From an uncultured Erysipelotrichaceae bacterium (GTDB lineage Bacteria > Bacillota_I > Bacilli_A > Erysipelotrichales > Erysipelotrichaceae), in contig CALVGQ010000088.1 in assembly GCA_944327135.1 (NCBI GenBank), positions 1 to 32,797 on the forward strand: 32,797 bases of DNA. The letters are read 5' to 3'. A program made the position numbers and the translations under genes. The notes under the pieces were generated by a model. The model saw only the letters and a list, made by a program, of their open reading frames with translations. It was not told where the DNA came from and did no database searches. The stretch's first letter is position 1. The number at the start of each line of letters is the position of its first letter. Positions 1 to 8,491 of this stretch are shown piece by piece.

Positions 1-818
1 TTTTGAATGAAGAACAATTAAACGAATATGATCCGAAACGCCGTCAAGGAATCCGCGGTCTGGCAATCCGGACCCTGGGTAAAAAGCATCAAGCAGTTCT
101 GGTCAGTGGTGAAGAAACGATTCCTGATAAGGTGATTCAAAAAATCATGGCCCTGCCGGGAATGGTTTCATTGATGCAGAATCGAAATACAAGCACGAAA
201 ACGGTTCCGTTTTTTTCTCAACAGTGGCGCCTTTTGGCAGGGAGCAAATCCTTGGTATTGGAACATGCAGAATGGAAGCTGAAGCTGAGTCCGCAGGCTT
301 TTTTTCAGCTCAACACCGATCAGGCCTTTGTGCTTTATCAAACCGTCAAACAGCTGATCCCGGCTTGTGATCTTCTGGTGGAGGCTTATTGTGGAATTGG
401 TACCATGAGTCTGATGCTGGCACAGCGGGCCAAGGAAGTTATTGGAATTGAGATCGTGCCTGGGGCGATTCATAATGCCAAGGAAAATGCGCGGTTAAAT
501 CATCTGGACCACGTTCATTTTCTGGTTGGGGATGCAGCAGAAAAAATGAAGCAGATTGCCAAGAAACGAACGATCGATGTACTGCTGATCGATCCGCCGC
601 GCAGCGGCATGGCTCCAGCAATGCTGGAGTGCATCTTGAAGGCTAAACCCAAGACGATCGTCTATGTTTCCTGCAATCCGGCAACCCTGGCTAAAAATCT
701 GGCAGAATTGTCCGGGCTGTATCAGCTGGAGCGGGTTCTTCCATTGGACATGTTCCCCAATACGCCTTTGGTAGAGACGATCGCTTTACTGACGCTCATC
801 CATCAAAAAGGAAGATAA
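1..818 (+). CDS. rlmD: 23S rRNA (uracil-C5)-methyltransferase, RlmD/TrmA family (3' part)
   Basis: The gene enters from the left edge, so its start is missing; the frame is open from base 3 and ends at 818, giving about 271 residues. Numbering from base 3, the SAM-binding loop is EAYCGIGTMSL (about 127-137), DPPRSG is at about 197-202, the catalytic Cys lies in VSCNPATLAKNL (about C224), and the general-base Glu is in FPNTPLVET (about E258), where family members usually read HVE. These are the hallmarks of RumA/TrmA enzymes, which transfer a methyl group from SAM to C5 of a uracil in 23S rRNA or tRNA. The lost part would hold the TRAM domain and probably the Fe-S cysteines. RlmD and RlmCD cannot be told apart here. 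A T-tailed hairpin follows at 877-903. Confidence 0.85.
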   Translation, partial: LNEEQLNEYDPKRRQGIRGLAIRTLGKKHQAVLVSGEETIPDKVIQKIMALPGMVSLMQNRNTSTKTVPFFSQQWRLLAGSKSLVLEHAEWKLKLSPQAFFQLNTDQAFVLYQTVKQLIPACDLLVEAYCGIGTMSLMLAQRAKEVIGIEIVPGAIHNAKENARLNHLDHVHFLVGDAAEKMKQIAKKRTIDVLLIDPPRSGMAPAMLECILKAKPKTIVYVSCNPATLAKNLAELSGLYQLERVLPLDMFPNTPLVETIALLTLIHQKGR

Positions 819-876
819 ACAAATAGAAAAGGTTCTGGGATTTTAAACCGGCGCTTTCCTTGTTGTCAATAGTCTA

Positions 877-903
877 GATATCACGCTTGTGATGTCTTTT
901 TTT
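877..903 (+). terminator. intrinsic terminator after the RNA methyltransferase
   Basis: An 8-bp stem (877-884 with 889-896, one G-U pair) closes a GCTT loop and is followed by seven T. It separates the methyltransferase from asnB. Confidence 0.8.
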
Positions 904-972
904 AAAAGGATTCTTTCGTCACACCTTTTTATTCAATGAATATACTGATAACGTAAGATCGAGGTGGAATAC

Positions 973-2808
973 ATGTGTGGAATTGCCGGTGAATTGAACT
1001 TCAACCAGAGACGGTTTCCAGAAGATGTTTATCTTTCGATGCGCCGGACGCTGAAAAAAAGAGGTCCGGATCAGGATGGAATCTTCATGAATGACAGTGC
1101 GGCGCTGGTGCATACCCGGCTGGCCATCGTGGATCTGGAGCATGGCCGACAGCCCATGATCGAGACTGTGAATGGGCAGCAGATTGTTTTGGTTTATAAC
1201 GGAGAATTGTACAATACAGAAGAAATTCGAAAGGATCTTTTACGCTGCGGATGGTCTTTTCGAGGACACAGCGATACCGAGGTTGTATTAAAAAGCTACT
1301 TGGAATTTGGCACGCAGTGCGTCGAGCGAATGAATGGGATCTTTGCCTTTGCCATTCTGGATGAACGGTTTCAAACTTTGTTTGTGGCGCGGGATCGAAT
1401 GGGAGTCAAACCCTTGTTTTACTATTTGGATCACGAATGTTTTTTGTTTGGATCTGAGATCAAAGCGCTGTTGGCTCATCCATCCGTCGAGCCCATCATC
1501 ACTCGGGCTTCTTTGAAGGAATTGATCTGTATCGGTCCGGGACGAACGCCTGGCCAAGCCATTTTTAAGGGGATCCAGGAATTGCTTCCGGGGGAATGCG
1601 GAATCGTTCATGAAGGAAAACTGAAGCTTTGGAAATATTGGGAGCTGAAAGATCGTCCTTGGATCTATGATTTTGAAACGACCAAAGCACTGGTACGAAA
1701 GACCGTTACGGATGCTATCGAGCGTCAGCTGGTTTCTGATGTTCCGGTTTGTACGTTTTTAAGCGGCGGCCTGGATTCCAGCTTGATCAGTGCGATTGCG
1801 GCGCGAAAATACAAAGAGAACGGAAAGGTCCTGGATACGATTTCCGTAGAATATGCAGAAAATGAAAAATTCTTTAAACCAAGCTTTTTTCAGCCAAATC
1901 GGGATGATCATTATGTTCAGATCATGGTTGATGCGATCGGCTCACGCCATCATTCGGTGATCCTGGACAATCAGGATCTGGCCTTGGCGCTGTATGATGC
2001 TGTAGAGGCACGTGATCTTCCGGGGATGGTGGATGTGGATTCTTCTTTGTTGCTTTTCTGTCGAAAAATCAAGGAAATTGCCAGTGTGGCGCTGTCCGGC
2101 GAATGTGCGGATGAGATTTTTGGGGGGTATCCGTGGTTTCGCGATCCGCGTGTTCTGAATTCTCCTTATTTTCCATGGTCAGGAGATCTTTTTAATCGCA
2201 TGTCCTATCTCAGGGAAGAATTCCGAAATTTTGATGCAGGTCAATATGTGCTGGAGAGGGTCGAGCAGACACGCCATCTGGCGGAAAAATTGCCATTCAA
2301 TACACCAGAGCAGCGAAAGATGAAGGAAATGATGCGATTGAATTTGGATTGGTTCATGCAGACCTTGCTGGAACGTAAAGATCGCATGAGCATGGCCAGC
2401 GGATTGGAGGTTCGGGTTCCATTCTGTGATTGGCGGCTGGTAGAGATGCTGTATCATATCCCTTGGGAGATGAAAAACTGGCAGGGACGAGAAAAGGGCC
2501 TGCTGCGGGAAGCCTTTTGCGATTGTCTGCCTGAGGAAATTACCTGGCGTAAGAAAAGCCCTTATCCTAAAACGCATCATCCGCTTTATTCTGCTCAGGT
2601 TCGCCAGATGCTTCAGGAAATTCTGGATGATCCTTCTTCTCCACTGCTGCAGTTTGTGGATTCTTCCCGTTTGCAGCAGTTGCTTCAAGAAGAGACCGCA
2701 ATCCCATGGTATGGTCAATTGATGCTGACCCCGCAAACGATGGCTTATTTTGTTCAGATCAATTATTGGCTGAAACATTATCACATTCGATTTGAAGACT
2801 GCGAGTAA
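973..2808 (+). CDS. asnB: asparagine synthase (glutamine-hydrolysing)
   Basis: This 611-residue protein makes asparagine from aspartate, glutamine and ATP. The chosen ATG at 973 puts Cys2 (MCGIAGE) at the N terminus, as required for the class-II glutamine amidotransferase nucleophile after Met removal; a GTG at 964 would bury it. AGGTGG about 6 bases upstream supports this start. The glutaminase domain carries RGPD, the VYNGELYN motif and GHSDTEV. The synthetase domain carries the ATP pyrophosphatase loop SGGLDSS at residues 264-270 and SGECADEIFGGY. Length is normal for AsnB. It appears to stand alone, with terminator hairpins before and after it; no convincing -35 box was found upstream. 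Confidence 0.95.
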   Translation: MCGIAGELNFNQRRFPEDVYLSMRRTLKKRGPDQDGIFMNDSAALVHTRLAIVDLEHGRQPMIETVNGQQIVLVYNGELYNTEEIRKDLLRCGWSFRGHSDTEVVLKSYLEFGTQCVERMNGIFAFAILDERFQTLFVARDRMGVKPLFYYLDHECFLFGSEIKALLAHPSVEPIITRASLKELICIGPGRTPGQAIFKGIQELLPGECGIVHEGKLKLWKYWELKDRPWIYDFETTKALVRKTVTDAIERQLVSDVPVCTFLSGGLDSSLISAIAARKYKENGKVLDTISVEYAENEKFFKPSFFQPNRDDHYVQIMVDAIGSRHHSVILDNQDLALALYDAVEARDLPGMVDVDSSLLLFCRKIKEIASVALSGECADEIFGGYPWFRDPRVLNSPYFPWSGDLFNRMSYLREEFRNFDAGQYVLERVEQTRHLAEKLPFNTPEQRKMKEMMRLNLDWFMQTLLERKDRMSMASGLEVRVPFCDWRLVEMLYHIPWEMKNWQGREKGLLREAFCDCLPEEITWRKKSPYPKTHHPLYSAQVRQMLQEILDDPSSPLLQFVDSSRLQQLLQEETAIPWYGQLMLTPQTMAYFVQINYWLKHYHIRFEDCE

Positions 2809-2817
2809 GCAGTCTTC
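2794..2817 (+). terminator. hairpin spanning the asnB stop codon
   Basis: Perfect 9-bp stem (2794-2802 with 2809-2817) whose 6-base loop contains the asnB TAA (2806-2808). The downstream tract is U-rich at best, not a clean T run, so termination may be leaky. Confidence 0.5.
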
Positions 2818-2844
2818 TGTTGTATAATAAAAAAGGTGAGAACA

Positions 2845-3765
2845 ATGCTGATAAAAATTGAAAGGCCATGGCTTTATTGCAACAGTGAGGTTGAAGGGAC
2901 CGTTCAGGAATGGTTTGATTTCTATCGGATCAATCCTAAAAAAAGAAGGGCCCTGCTGAATAACGAAGGGATGAGGATCAACGACCAGCTGGCATCGGTG
3001 TCAGATCAAATCTGTTTGGAAGATGAGCTGGCCTTGCGGATCTTGGAAGAAAAAAAAGAAACGGGGGTGATCAAGGCGAAGCCCTGCCGCATTCTGTATG
3101 CGGATACGTTTGTGCTGGTGGCTTCTAAGGAGCCGGGAATCATCATCCATGACGATGGAAATGATTCTTTGACGCTGGATGCTCAGGTGTCTGCCTGGTT
3201 AAAGGCGCATCAAATGGATCAAAGCTTTGCCCATCTGCATCGGCTGGACCGGGAAACCAGCGGATGTGTATTGTATAGCCGGTGTGCTTTCTTTCAGCCT
3301 TTTTTGGATCATCAGCTGTATGAAAAGCAAATTCATCGGGAGTATTTTGCCCTTTGTGAGGGAGTGATTCCGTGGCAGCATAAAACGCTGGAGGGAGCAA
3401 TTGGCCGAGACCGCCATCATGCAGGAAAACAGCGGATCTCCAAGACCGGCAAGCCCGCAGTGACCCATGTCGAAGTGCTTCAAAGAAATCCGCATAAAAA
3501 AACGACGCTGGTGCGCTGCGTTTTGGAAACAGGAAGAACCCATCAGATTCGGGTTCATTTGGCTGCAGCAGGGTATCCGCTGTTGGCAGATTCCCTGTAT
3601 GGACGGCCTAGTCGTTGGATTGCCCGATGTGCCTTGCATGCAGGTTCGATTACATGGATCGATCCGATTTCCTTGCAGATGAAAACGGTCCATGATCCGC
3701 TTCCAAAAGAATTTTTTAATGGTTTGGACGAAACTCAGGGGTCACCTTTTGACAGAAAAAAATGA
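2845..3765 (+). CDS. RluA-family pseudouridine synthase
   Basis: A 306-residue enzyme that isomerises specific uridines of rRNA or tRNA to pseudouridine. The ATG at 2845 is preferred over the in-frame GTG at 2836 because AAAGGTGAG lies just before it. The N-terminal 60-70 residues resemble an S4-type RNA-binding region (RALLNNEGMRINDQ, then an acidic strand). The catalytic motif HRLDRETSG starts at H132, making D135 the expected nucleophilic aspartate. GRTHQIRVHLAAAGYPLLADSLYG is the conserved C-terminal RluA block. The exact uridine target (RluD-, RluC- or YtzF-like) cannot be read from sequence. It lies between asnB and the CarD-like gene on the same strand. Confidence 0.9.
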   Translation: MLIKIERPWLYCNSEVEGTVQEWFDFYRINPKKRRALLNNEGMRINDQLASVSDQICLEDELALRILEEKKETGVIKAKPCRILYADTFVLVASKEPGIIIHDDGNDSLTLDAQVSAWLKAHQMDQSFAHLHRLDRETSGCVLYSRCAFFQPFLDHQLYEKQIHREYFALCEGVIPWQHKTLEGAIGRDRHHAGKQRISKTGKPAVTHVEVLQRNPHKKTTLVRCVLETGRTHQIRVHLAAAGYPLLADSLYGRPSRWIARCALHAGSITWIDPISLQMKTVHDPLPKEFFNGLDETQGSPFDRKK

Positions 3766-3816
3766 TAAAATAAGCAGGAACCACAGATCAAAAGATCAGA
3801 AAAAGGGGGAATGCGA

Positions 3817-4326
3817 ATGTTTGAAATCAACGAAGTGGTGGTCTATCGCCAGGAGATATTTCGAATCATTGACAAAAAGAAGCAAGGACCCAGTCAACAA
3901 GAAGTACTCGTGCTGGCTCCCTATCAGGAGCAGGAAGGACTGACAACACGGCTGCAGATTCCCGCGGAACAACAGGATCGTCTGCTGCGCCGCTTGAGCA
4001 CGCCAAAACAGATCCAGGCTCTGATCGAAAGAATTCCAAAAATTCCTTTGGTGGAAGGGAATAACCGGATGATCGAGAATGATTATCGTCAGCTTTTGAA
4101 AAAAGGGGACTTAGATGGATGGGTTCAGATCATCAAAACAACCTGGGTACGCAATCACCAACGGATCCAGGAGCATAAAAAAAGCGGAGCGATCGATGAT
4201 AAATATTTTCATGAGGCTGAAAGGCTTTTGTATGCAGAAATCGCGGCGGTTTTCCAATGCAGCTGGAAGGAAGCCAGAGAAAGGGTGCTGACTGCGATGC
4301 AGGAGGGTGAAAAAAATAGGGCGTAA
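3817..4326 (+). CDS. CarD/CdnL-like RNA polymerase-interacting transcription factor
   Basis: A 169-residue protein whose first 55 residues (MFEINEVVVYRQEIFRI, then a strand pattern ending in LQIP) match the Tudor-like RNA-polymerase-interacting domain of CarD/CdnL and TRCF. A helical C-terminal part follows (about 60-169; WVQIIKTTW, EAERLLYAEIAAVF), as in CarD, where it contacts promoter DNA. I choose ATG 3817 because AAGGGGGA is only one base from the alternative ATG at 3811. CarD proteins usually stabilise the open complex at sigma-A promoters; that role here is inferred. The N-terminal match is moderate. The stop codon sits in the loop of a terminator. Confidence 0.75.
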   Translation: MFEINEVVVYRQEIFRIIDKKKQGPSQQEVLVLAPYQEQEGLTTRLQIPAEQQDRLLRRLSTPKQIQALIERIPKIPLVEGNNRMIENDYRQLLKKGDLDGWVQIIKTTWVRNHQRIQEHKKSGAIDDKYFHEAERLLYAEIAAVFQCSWKEARERVLTAMQEGEKNRA

Positions 4327-4337
4327 GCTCTTTTTTT
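4318..4337 (+). terminator. terminator with the carD-like stop codon in its loop
   Basis: A short 5-bp stem (4318-4322 with 4327-4331, one G-U pair) has a GTAA loop holding the TAA stop (4324-4326), followed by a T tract to 4337. An A tract lies upstream. The short stem makes its strength uncertain. Confidence 0.55.
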
Positions 4338-4369
4338 ATGGGTGTAACAAATGAAAATTTTCTGTAAGA

Positions 4370-4398
4370 TTGCCTTTTTGTTTCAGACATGGCATAAT
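4370..4398 (+). promoter_or_regulatory. sigma-A type promoter for the amidohydrolase
   Basis: TTGCCT at 4370-4375 and CATAAT at 4393-4398 are separated by 17 bases, about 28 bases before the start codon. Confidence 0.65.
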
Positions 4399-4426
4399 AA
4401 ATGCAACCATGGAGGGGGAAAATAAC

Positions 4427-5617
4427 ATGAAAGAAAAAATGGTGATTCAGGCCGGATGGGTCATTGATGGCTGCGGCGGATGCCGAAGAGATCAGTCGAT
4501 CTGGATCACGGAGGGCAAGATCGAAAAGATCAGCGAACGCAAGGAAGAAATTCCGTCGGAATATGAATGCATCGACGCAAAAGACAAGGTCGTCATGCCG
4601 GGTTTGATCAACTGCCATGTGCATTGTTTGAATGCGGTGGGATTGCCAGGGGATGCGGCTGATCGTCTGACAACGATGGAACGGGCCTACTGGGGATTGC
4701 GCAATCTGCAGGCGTATCTTGCCAGCGGAGTCACGACCGTGCGCAATCTTGGAACGATGAAAAATTATGATTTGGAAATCAAAAAAGCGGTGGAAAGCGG
4801 ATTGATCGAAGGACCGCATATGGTTTGTTCCGGAAGCTGCATCTGCATGACGGGCGGGCATGGCTGGAAAAGCGGATTGGAGTCGGATGGCGTGGATGAA
4901 TGTCGCAAACACGCCCGGCAGCAGCTAAAAGCCGGAGTTGATCTGATCAAGGTCATGGCGACAGGCGGTGTCATGACAGAAGGGGTAGAACCGGGTTCTG
5001 CTCAGCTGAGCGAGGAAGAAATGCGGGCCGTGATCGAAGAAGCGCACAAAGCCGGAAGAAGGACCGCAACGCATGCTCAGGGGACCGAGGGCATCAAAAA
5101 TGCCCTGCGGGCAGGAATCGATTCGATCGAGCATGGTATTTTCCTGGATCAGGAATGCATCGATCTGATGAAAAAGAACGGCGTCTGGCTGGTGCCGACC
5201 TTGGTGGCTCCGCAGTGCATTGTGGAAGCGGGATTGGAAAAAGGACTGCCGGATTATGTCGTACGCAAGGCGAATCTGGTGAAGGATGCGCATGTAGACA
5301 GCTTTAAGCGGGCTTATGCGCAGGGAGTCAAAATTGCGATGGGAACTGATGCTGGGACCCCGTATAATTTCCATGATAATTCCGCTTATGAATTGGAGCT
5401 GATGGTGCGTTATGGGGTTTCAGAAATGGATGCCTTGGTTTTTGCGACGCGCAACAGTGCGGATTGTCTTGGAATTTTGGATCAAACTGGAACGCTGGAA
5501 GAAGGAAAACGGGCGGATATTTTGATTTTAAATGAGAATCCGTTGGAAAAAATCGACAATATCCGAAGTGTCTGGATGGTTTTGAAATCCGGAAGACCGG
5601 TAGTGAAAAAGGCCTAG
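4427..5617 (+). CDS. metal-dependent amidohydrolase (imidazolonepropionase/prolidase-like)
   Basis: A 396-residue amidohydrolase-superfamily enzyme. ATG 4427 follows GGAGGGGG and fits the promoter at 4370-4398. Visible metal-site residues are the HxH pair H64/H66 (NCHVH), K175 in DLIKVMATGG (probably the carboxylated bridging lysine), H216 (ATHAQG), H236 (SIEHG) and D308 (GTDAG). This order is typical of the binuclear subgroup that includes Xaa-Pro/Xaa-Arg dipeptidases and imidazolonepropionase-like proteins. There is no signal peptide, so it is cytoplasmic. It lies 26 bases upstream of a gamma-glutamyltransferase gene, which suggests a shared role in peptide or gamma-glutamyl compound breakdown. 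The substrate cannot be assigned. Confidence 0.88.
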   Translation: MKEKMVIQAGWVIDGCGGCRRDQSIWITEGKIEKISERKEEIPSEYECIDAKDKVVMPGLINCHVHCLNAVGLPGDAADRLTTMERAYWGLRNLQAYLASGVTTVRNLGTMKNYDLEIKKAVESGLIEGPHMVCSGSCICMTGGHGWKSGLESDGVDECRKHARQQLKAGVDLIKVMATGGVMTEGVEPGSAQLSEEEMRAVIEEAHKAGRRTATHAQGTEGIKNALRAGIDSIEHGIFLDQECIDLMKKNGVWLVPTLVAPQCIVEAGLEKGLPDYVVRKANLVKDAHVDSFKRAYAQGVKIAMGTDAGTPYNFHDNSAYELELMVRYGVSEMDALVFATRNSADCLGILDQTGTLEEGKRADILILNENPLEKIDNIRSVWMVLKSGRPVVKKA

Positions 5618-5630
5618 GCCTTTTTCTTTT
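5606..5630 (+). terminator. palindromic terminator or attenuator between amidohydrolase and ggt
   Basis: 5606-5625 is a perfect 20-base palindrome (A5-GGCC-TA-GGCC-T5), folding as an 8-bp stem with a CTAG loop that contains the TAG stop (5615-5617). TTTTTCTTTT follows. The ggt ribosome-binding site starts a few bases later, so any ggt transcript from the upstream promoter must read through it. Confidence 0.75.
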
Positions 5631-5643
5631 CAAGGAGGAGAAG

Positions 5644-7251
5644 ATGAAATTTAATTGTATTGATCAGCCGTTTGTTTCCAATCGTTTTTCGATCCCGGTC
5701 AGTCATGGCATGGTATGTACCGGCAATCCGCTGGCTTCCTCAGCGGGATTGCAGATATTGCTGAAGGGGGGAAATGCAGTCGATGCCGCCATCGCGACAG
5801 CAGCGGCTTTAACGGTCGTTGAGCCAACGGCCAATGGTTTAGGCTCAGATGCATTTGCAATCGTTTGGATGGATCAGAAGATCTATGGATTAAATGCCTC
5901 TGGGGTGGCCCCGCAGGCTTTGTCGATTGAAGCGGTGAAACAAAAACATCCCGAGGCAACCATGATGCCAAAGTTTGGCTGGACTCCGGTAATGGTGCCG
6001 GGGACACCTAAAGGCTGGGCAGCGTTGAATGCCCGATTTGGCAAGCTGAGCTTAAAGGAATGTCTGCAGCCAGCGATCCAATATGCCTCAGAGGGGTTTC
6101 CGGTTGCGCCCGAGACCGCGCGTAGCTGGAAACGCTCGCTTGCCCGTTATGATCAAGATGATCCGCAGTTTGAGGCATGATTTCGTACGTTTACGATCCA
6201 TGGGAGGGCCCCGGAGCCTGGTGAGATCTTTCGGATGCCGGGCCATGCGGCTACGCTGCAACAGATCGCTCAAACGCAGGCAGCAGCGTTTTATCATGGC
6301 GTACTGGCGGATCAGATCGATCTGGAAAGCCGAAAATATCAAGGCTTTTTAAGAAAAAGCGATCTGGAAGCCTATGACGTTCAATGGGTGACGCCGCTTT
6401 CAATAGATTATCATGGATATTCGATCCTGGAGCTGCCGCCGAATGGACAGGGCTTGGTAACACTTCTAGCGCTGAATACCTTGCGGCATTTTGAGCCGAT
6501 GGCATGGAATCAGCAGGAAATGGTTCATCGTCAATGGGAGGCAATCAAAATGGCTTTTGCGGATGGCCAGGCGGCGATTACGGATCCCCAAGAGATGCGG
6601 GTTTCCCTAAAGACTTTGCTGAGTGAGGATTTTGGCCGGCGGCGGGCGGCTGAAATTGGAGCAAAGGCCCAGCTGGCGAAACCAATGGAATTGGGCAAAA
6701 GCGGAACGGTGTATCTGTGTACGGCCGATCAGCAAGGCAACATGGTTTCCTACATTCAAAGCAATTACATGGGATTTGGTTCCGGTATTGTTGTGAAAGA
6801 AACCGGGATCGCTTTGCAGAACCGCGGGGCAGATTTCAGCTTGGATCCACACCATGTCAATGCGTTAAAACCGGGGAAAAAGACTTATCATACGATCATT
6901 CCTGGATTTTTGATGAAAGGACAGCGGGCTCTGGGCCCTTTTGGAGTGATGGGCGGAACGATGCAGCCGCAGGGACATTTGCAGGTGGTCATGAACCTGA
7001 TCGATTTTCATTTCAATCCACAGATGGCCCTGGATGCTCCGCGATGGCAGTTTGTCTCCGGAAAGAAGTTTTTGGTCGAGCCACATTTTGATCGAAATTT
7101 AGCACGTTTGCTGAAAGAGTGCGGCCATGAGGTGGAGATCGCCTTGGAACCCGGCGGATTTGGACGCGGACAGATCATCTTACGCATGGAAAACGGCACG
7201 TATTGGGGTGGCTGTGATTCCAGAACGGATTCTAATATCGCCTGCTATTAG
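5644..7251 (+). pseudogene. ggt: gamma-glutamyltransferase interrupted by an in-frame TGA
   Basis: The frame from ATG 5644 (after AAGGAGGAG) is a gamma-glutamyltranspeptidase of the YwrD-like type, 536 codons with the stop and thus near normal length. It is broken by one TGA at 6178-6180 (codon 179). Homology runs straight through: GGNAVDAAIATAAALTVVEP before, GRAPEPGEIFR and QTQAAAFYHG just after, in the same frame. The probable autoprocessing and catalytic Thr is T355 in KSGTVYL; GPFGVMGGTMQPQGH is the C-terminal substrate loop. The TGA falls where relatives commonly have Trp, so one G-to-A change would explain it. Other genes here end in TGA, arguing against code reassignment. Translation might restart at ATG 6235 (GGTGAG nine bases before), giving a fragment that keeps T355. 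A sequencing error is possible. Confidence 0.85.
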
Positions 7252-7268
7252 GAAAGGCTTAGTGAACA

Positions 7269-7297
7269 TTGTACTTCCATGGATTTTGTGATACACT
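7269..7297 (+). promoter_or_regulatory. promoter of the lipoprotein gene
   Basis: TTGTAC at 7269-7274 and TACACT at 7292-7297 with a 17-base spacer, about 28 bases before the start codon. GAGGGGG at 7310-7315 is the likely ribosome-binding site. Confidence 0.6.
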
Positions 7298-7325
7298 GAG
7301 GACGGCATGAGGGGGAAAAAAGAAT

Positions 7326-8042
7326 ATGAAAAAAACGATTGCGATTCTTCTGGCAGCTTTGCTGCTGATGGTTTCCGGATGTTCATCGACGGTTGACGTT
7401 GAATCTTCGTATGAAAATGTTCAGGCCTATGCGGAGTACCTGAAGAAAGCTAAAGGGGATGAAAATGATATCGAAGGATACATCGATGACTCCACAGGGG
7501 AGTACATGGTGGATCTGATGAACAACAGTGATTATTTTTGGCGAGGCGAAATCATCGTCATGGATGCGGAGAACCAGCGAATTGGCTCTTATGAGACGAC
7601 CTTGGTCCGTCCGCATGGTTATTATCCAAGCTATGATGTCATGGAGGGGGTTCCGGATACTTTCATCAATAAAGAAAATCAGTTTTATGAATTTACATAT
7701 CCAGATGCTTCTGTTGAGTATGAACTGATTTATGACATTACCAGCGATTATGCGGAAGAATGGTACAATGTGCTGATGGGTGAGGGCTGTTCTTTAGAGA
7801 ATGTAGAAGCGGCTGCAAAATATCAATATGCTGCCAACGTGATCACGGATGAATATTTCGCAAGTTATTTCTTTTATGACGAAAATTATACGACCTATTT
7901 TGATGAAGAATATGAAGAGGATTATCCTGATACCGATTCTGCGATTTATGGAGCCGGAATGGATTATTCCGCAAAGACGATCACGCTATATGAAAACAGC
8001 AGCAGCGGCTGGACGCAGATCAGCACGATCACGATGGAATAA
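7326..8042 (+). CDS. unrecognised acidic lipoprotein
   Basis: A 238-residue protein with a classical lipoprotein signal: positive N terminus (MKKT), a hydrophobic stretch and the lipobox VSGC with Cys19 as the lipidation site. It should be anchored on the outer face of the membrane. The mature part is rich in Asp, Glu and Tyr, with a strongly acidic Tyr-rich run near residues 170-210. A central segment (STGEYMVDLMNNSDYFWRG, and DAENQRIGSYETTLV) resembles a small beta-sandwich of the kind seen in uncharacterised lipoproteins. I do not recognise the family and assign no function. It has its own promoter and a strong terminator, so it is probably monocistronic. Confidence 0.8.
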   Translation: MKKTIAILLAALLLMVSGCSSTVDVESSYENVQAYAEYLKKAKGDENDIEGYIDDSTGEYMVDLMNNSDYFWRGEIIVMDAENQRIGSYETTLVRPHGYYPSYDVMEGVPDTFINKENQFYEFTYPDASVEYELIYDITSDYAEEWYNVLMGEGCSLENVEAAAKYQYAANVITDEYFASYFFYDENYTTYFDEEYEEDYPDTDSAIYGAGMDYSAKTITLYENSSSGWTQISTITME

Positions 8043-8061
8043 GTTTAAAAATAAGAAAACA

Positions 8062-8097
8062 GAGAAGGGTAAAGGAGAATTTACTCTTTTCTTTTTT
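8062..8097 (+). terminator. intrinsic terminator after the lipoprotein gene
   Basis: A 12-bp stem (8062-8073 with 8080-8091, with two G-U pairs) closes a GGAGAA loop and is followed by TTTTTT. Confidence 0.85.
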
Positions 8098-8137
8098 CTG
8101 TGGTACAATACAGATAATAAAATCAGGACGGTGGCAT

Positions 8138-8491
8138 ATGGAATTTTACGAAGAATTGGAAGAAAACGAAGGTCATCAGGAACTTATTGACCAGGTGCTG
8201 GCAACGATGCCAAGCGAGGATGAGTTTGCCGATCTGGCGCTTCTTTTTAAGATGTTTGCGGATGAGACACGCTGCAAGATCCTGAAGGCGCTGTCGGTCA
8301 AAGAGCTGTGCGTAGGAGAGCTTTGTTTGATTTTGCAGTTATCGCAGTCCGCCGTTTCTCATCAGCTGGCTTCCTTAAAGAAGACTCGGCTGGTACGTTC
8401 CCGTAAACAAGGGAAAACGGTGTATTACAGTTTGAATGATCAACATATTTTTGATCTGTTCCAGATTGCCTATGAGCATATTTCAGAATGA
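8138..8491 (+). CDS. ArsR/SmtB-family transcriptional regulator
   Basis: A 117-residue winged-helix repressor. The DNA-binding part reads LFKMFADETRCKILKAL, then ELCVGELCLIL, the recognition helix around LSQSAVSHQLASLKK, and the wing RLVRSRKQGKTVYYSL. ELCVGEL is the position of the alpha-3 metal site (ELCVxDL) in ArsR/SmtB/CadC proteins. The Cys is kept but Asp is replaced by Glu, so metal sensing is possible but not proved. The tail has one His (DQHIFDLF) in the region used for alpha-5 sites. About 30 residues at the N terminus are acidic and not typical. The stop overlaps the start of the exonuclease gene (ATGA), so the two are translationally coupled. A TACAAT box lies just upstream. Confidence 0.88.
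   Translation: MEFYEELEENEGHQELIDQVLATMPSEDEFADLALLFKMFADETRCKILKALSVKELCVGELCLILQLSQSAVSHQLASLKKTRLVRSRKQGKTVYYSLNDQHIFDLFQIAYEHISE

Noticed and set aside
2179-2784. Minus-strand open frame of 201 codons inside asnB
   Set aside because: Shadow of the conserved asparagine synthase frame; no family resemblance and no start signals.
4133-4912. Minus-strand open frame of 259 codons across the carD-like/amidohydrolase junction
   Set aside because: It is antisense to two recognised genes, has no ribosome-binding site, and its translation is rich in His, Ser, Phe and Arg as expected of a shadow frame.
6178-6180. TGA read as Trp or selenocysteine in ggt
   Set aside because: Many genes in the window end in TGA at family-typical lengths (arsR-like, citD, citE, citF, malic enzyme, mntP, citC), so the codon is a normal stop. 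I see no reason to expect Sec at this position of a GGT.
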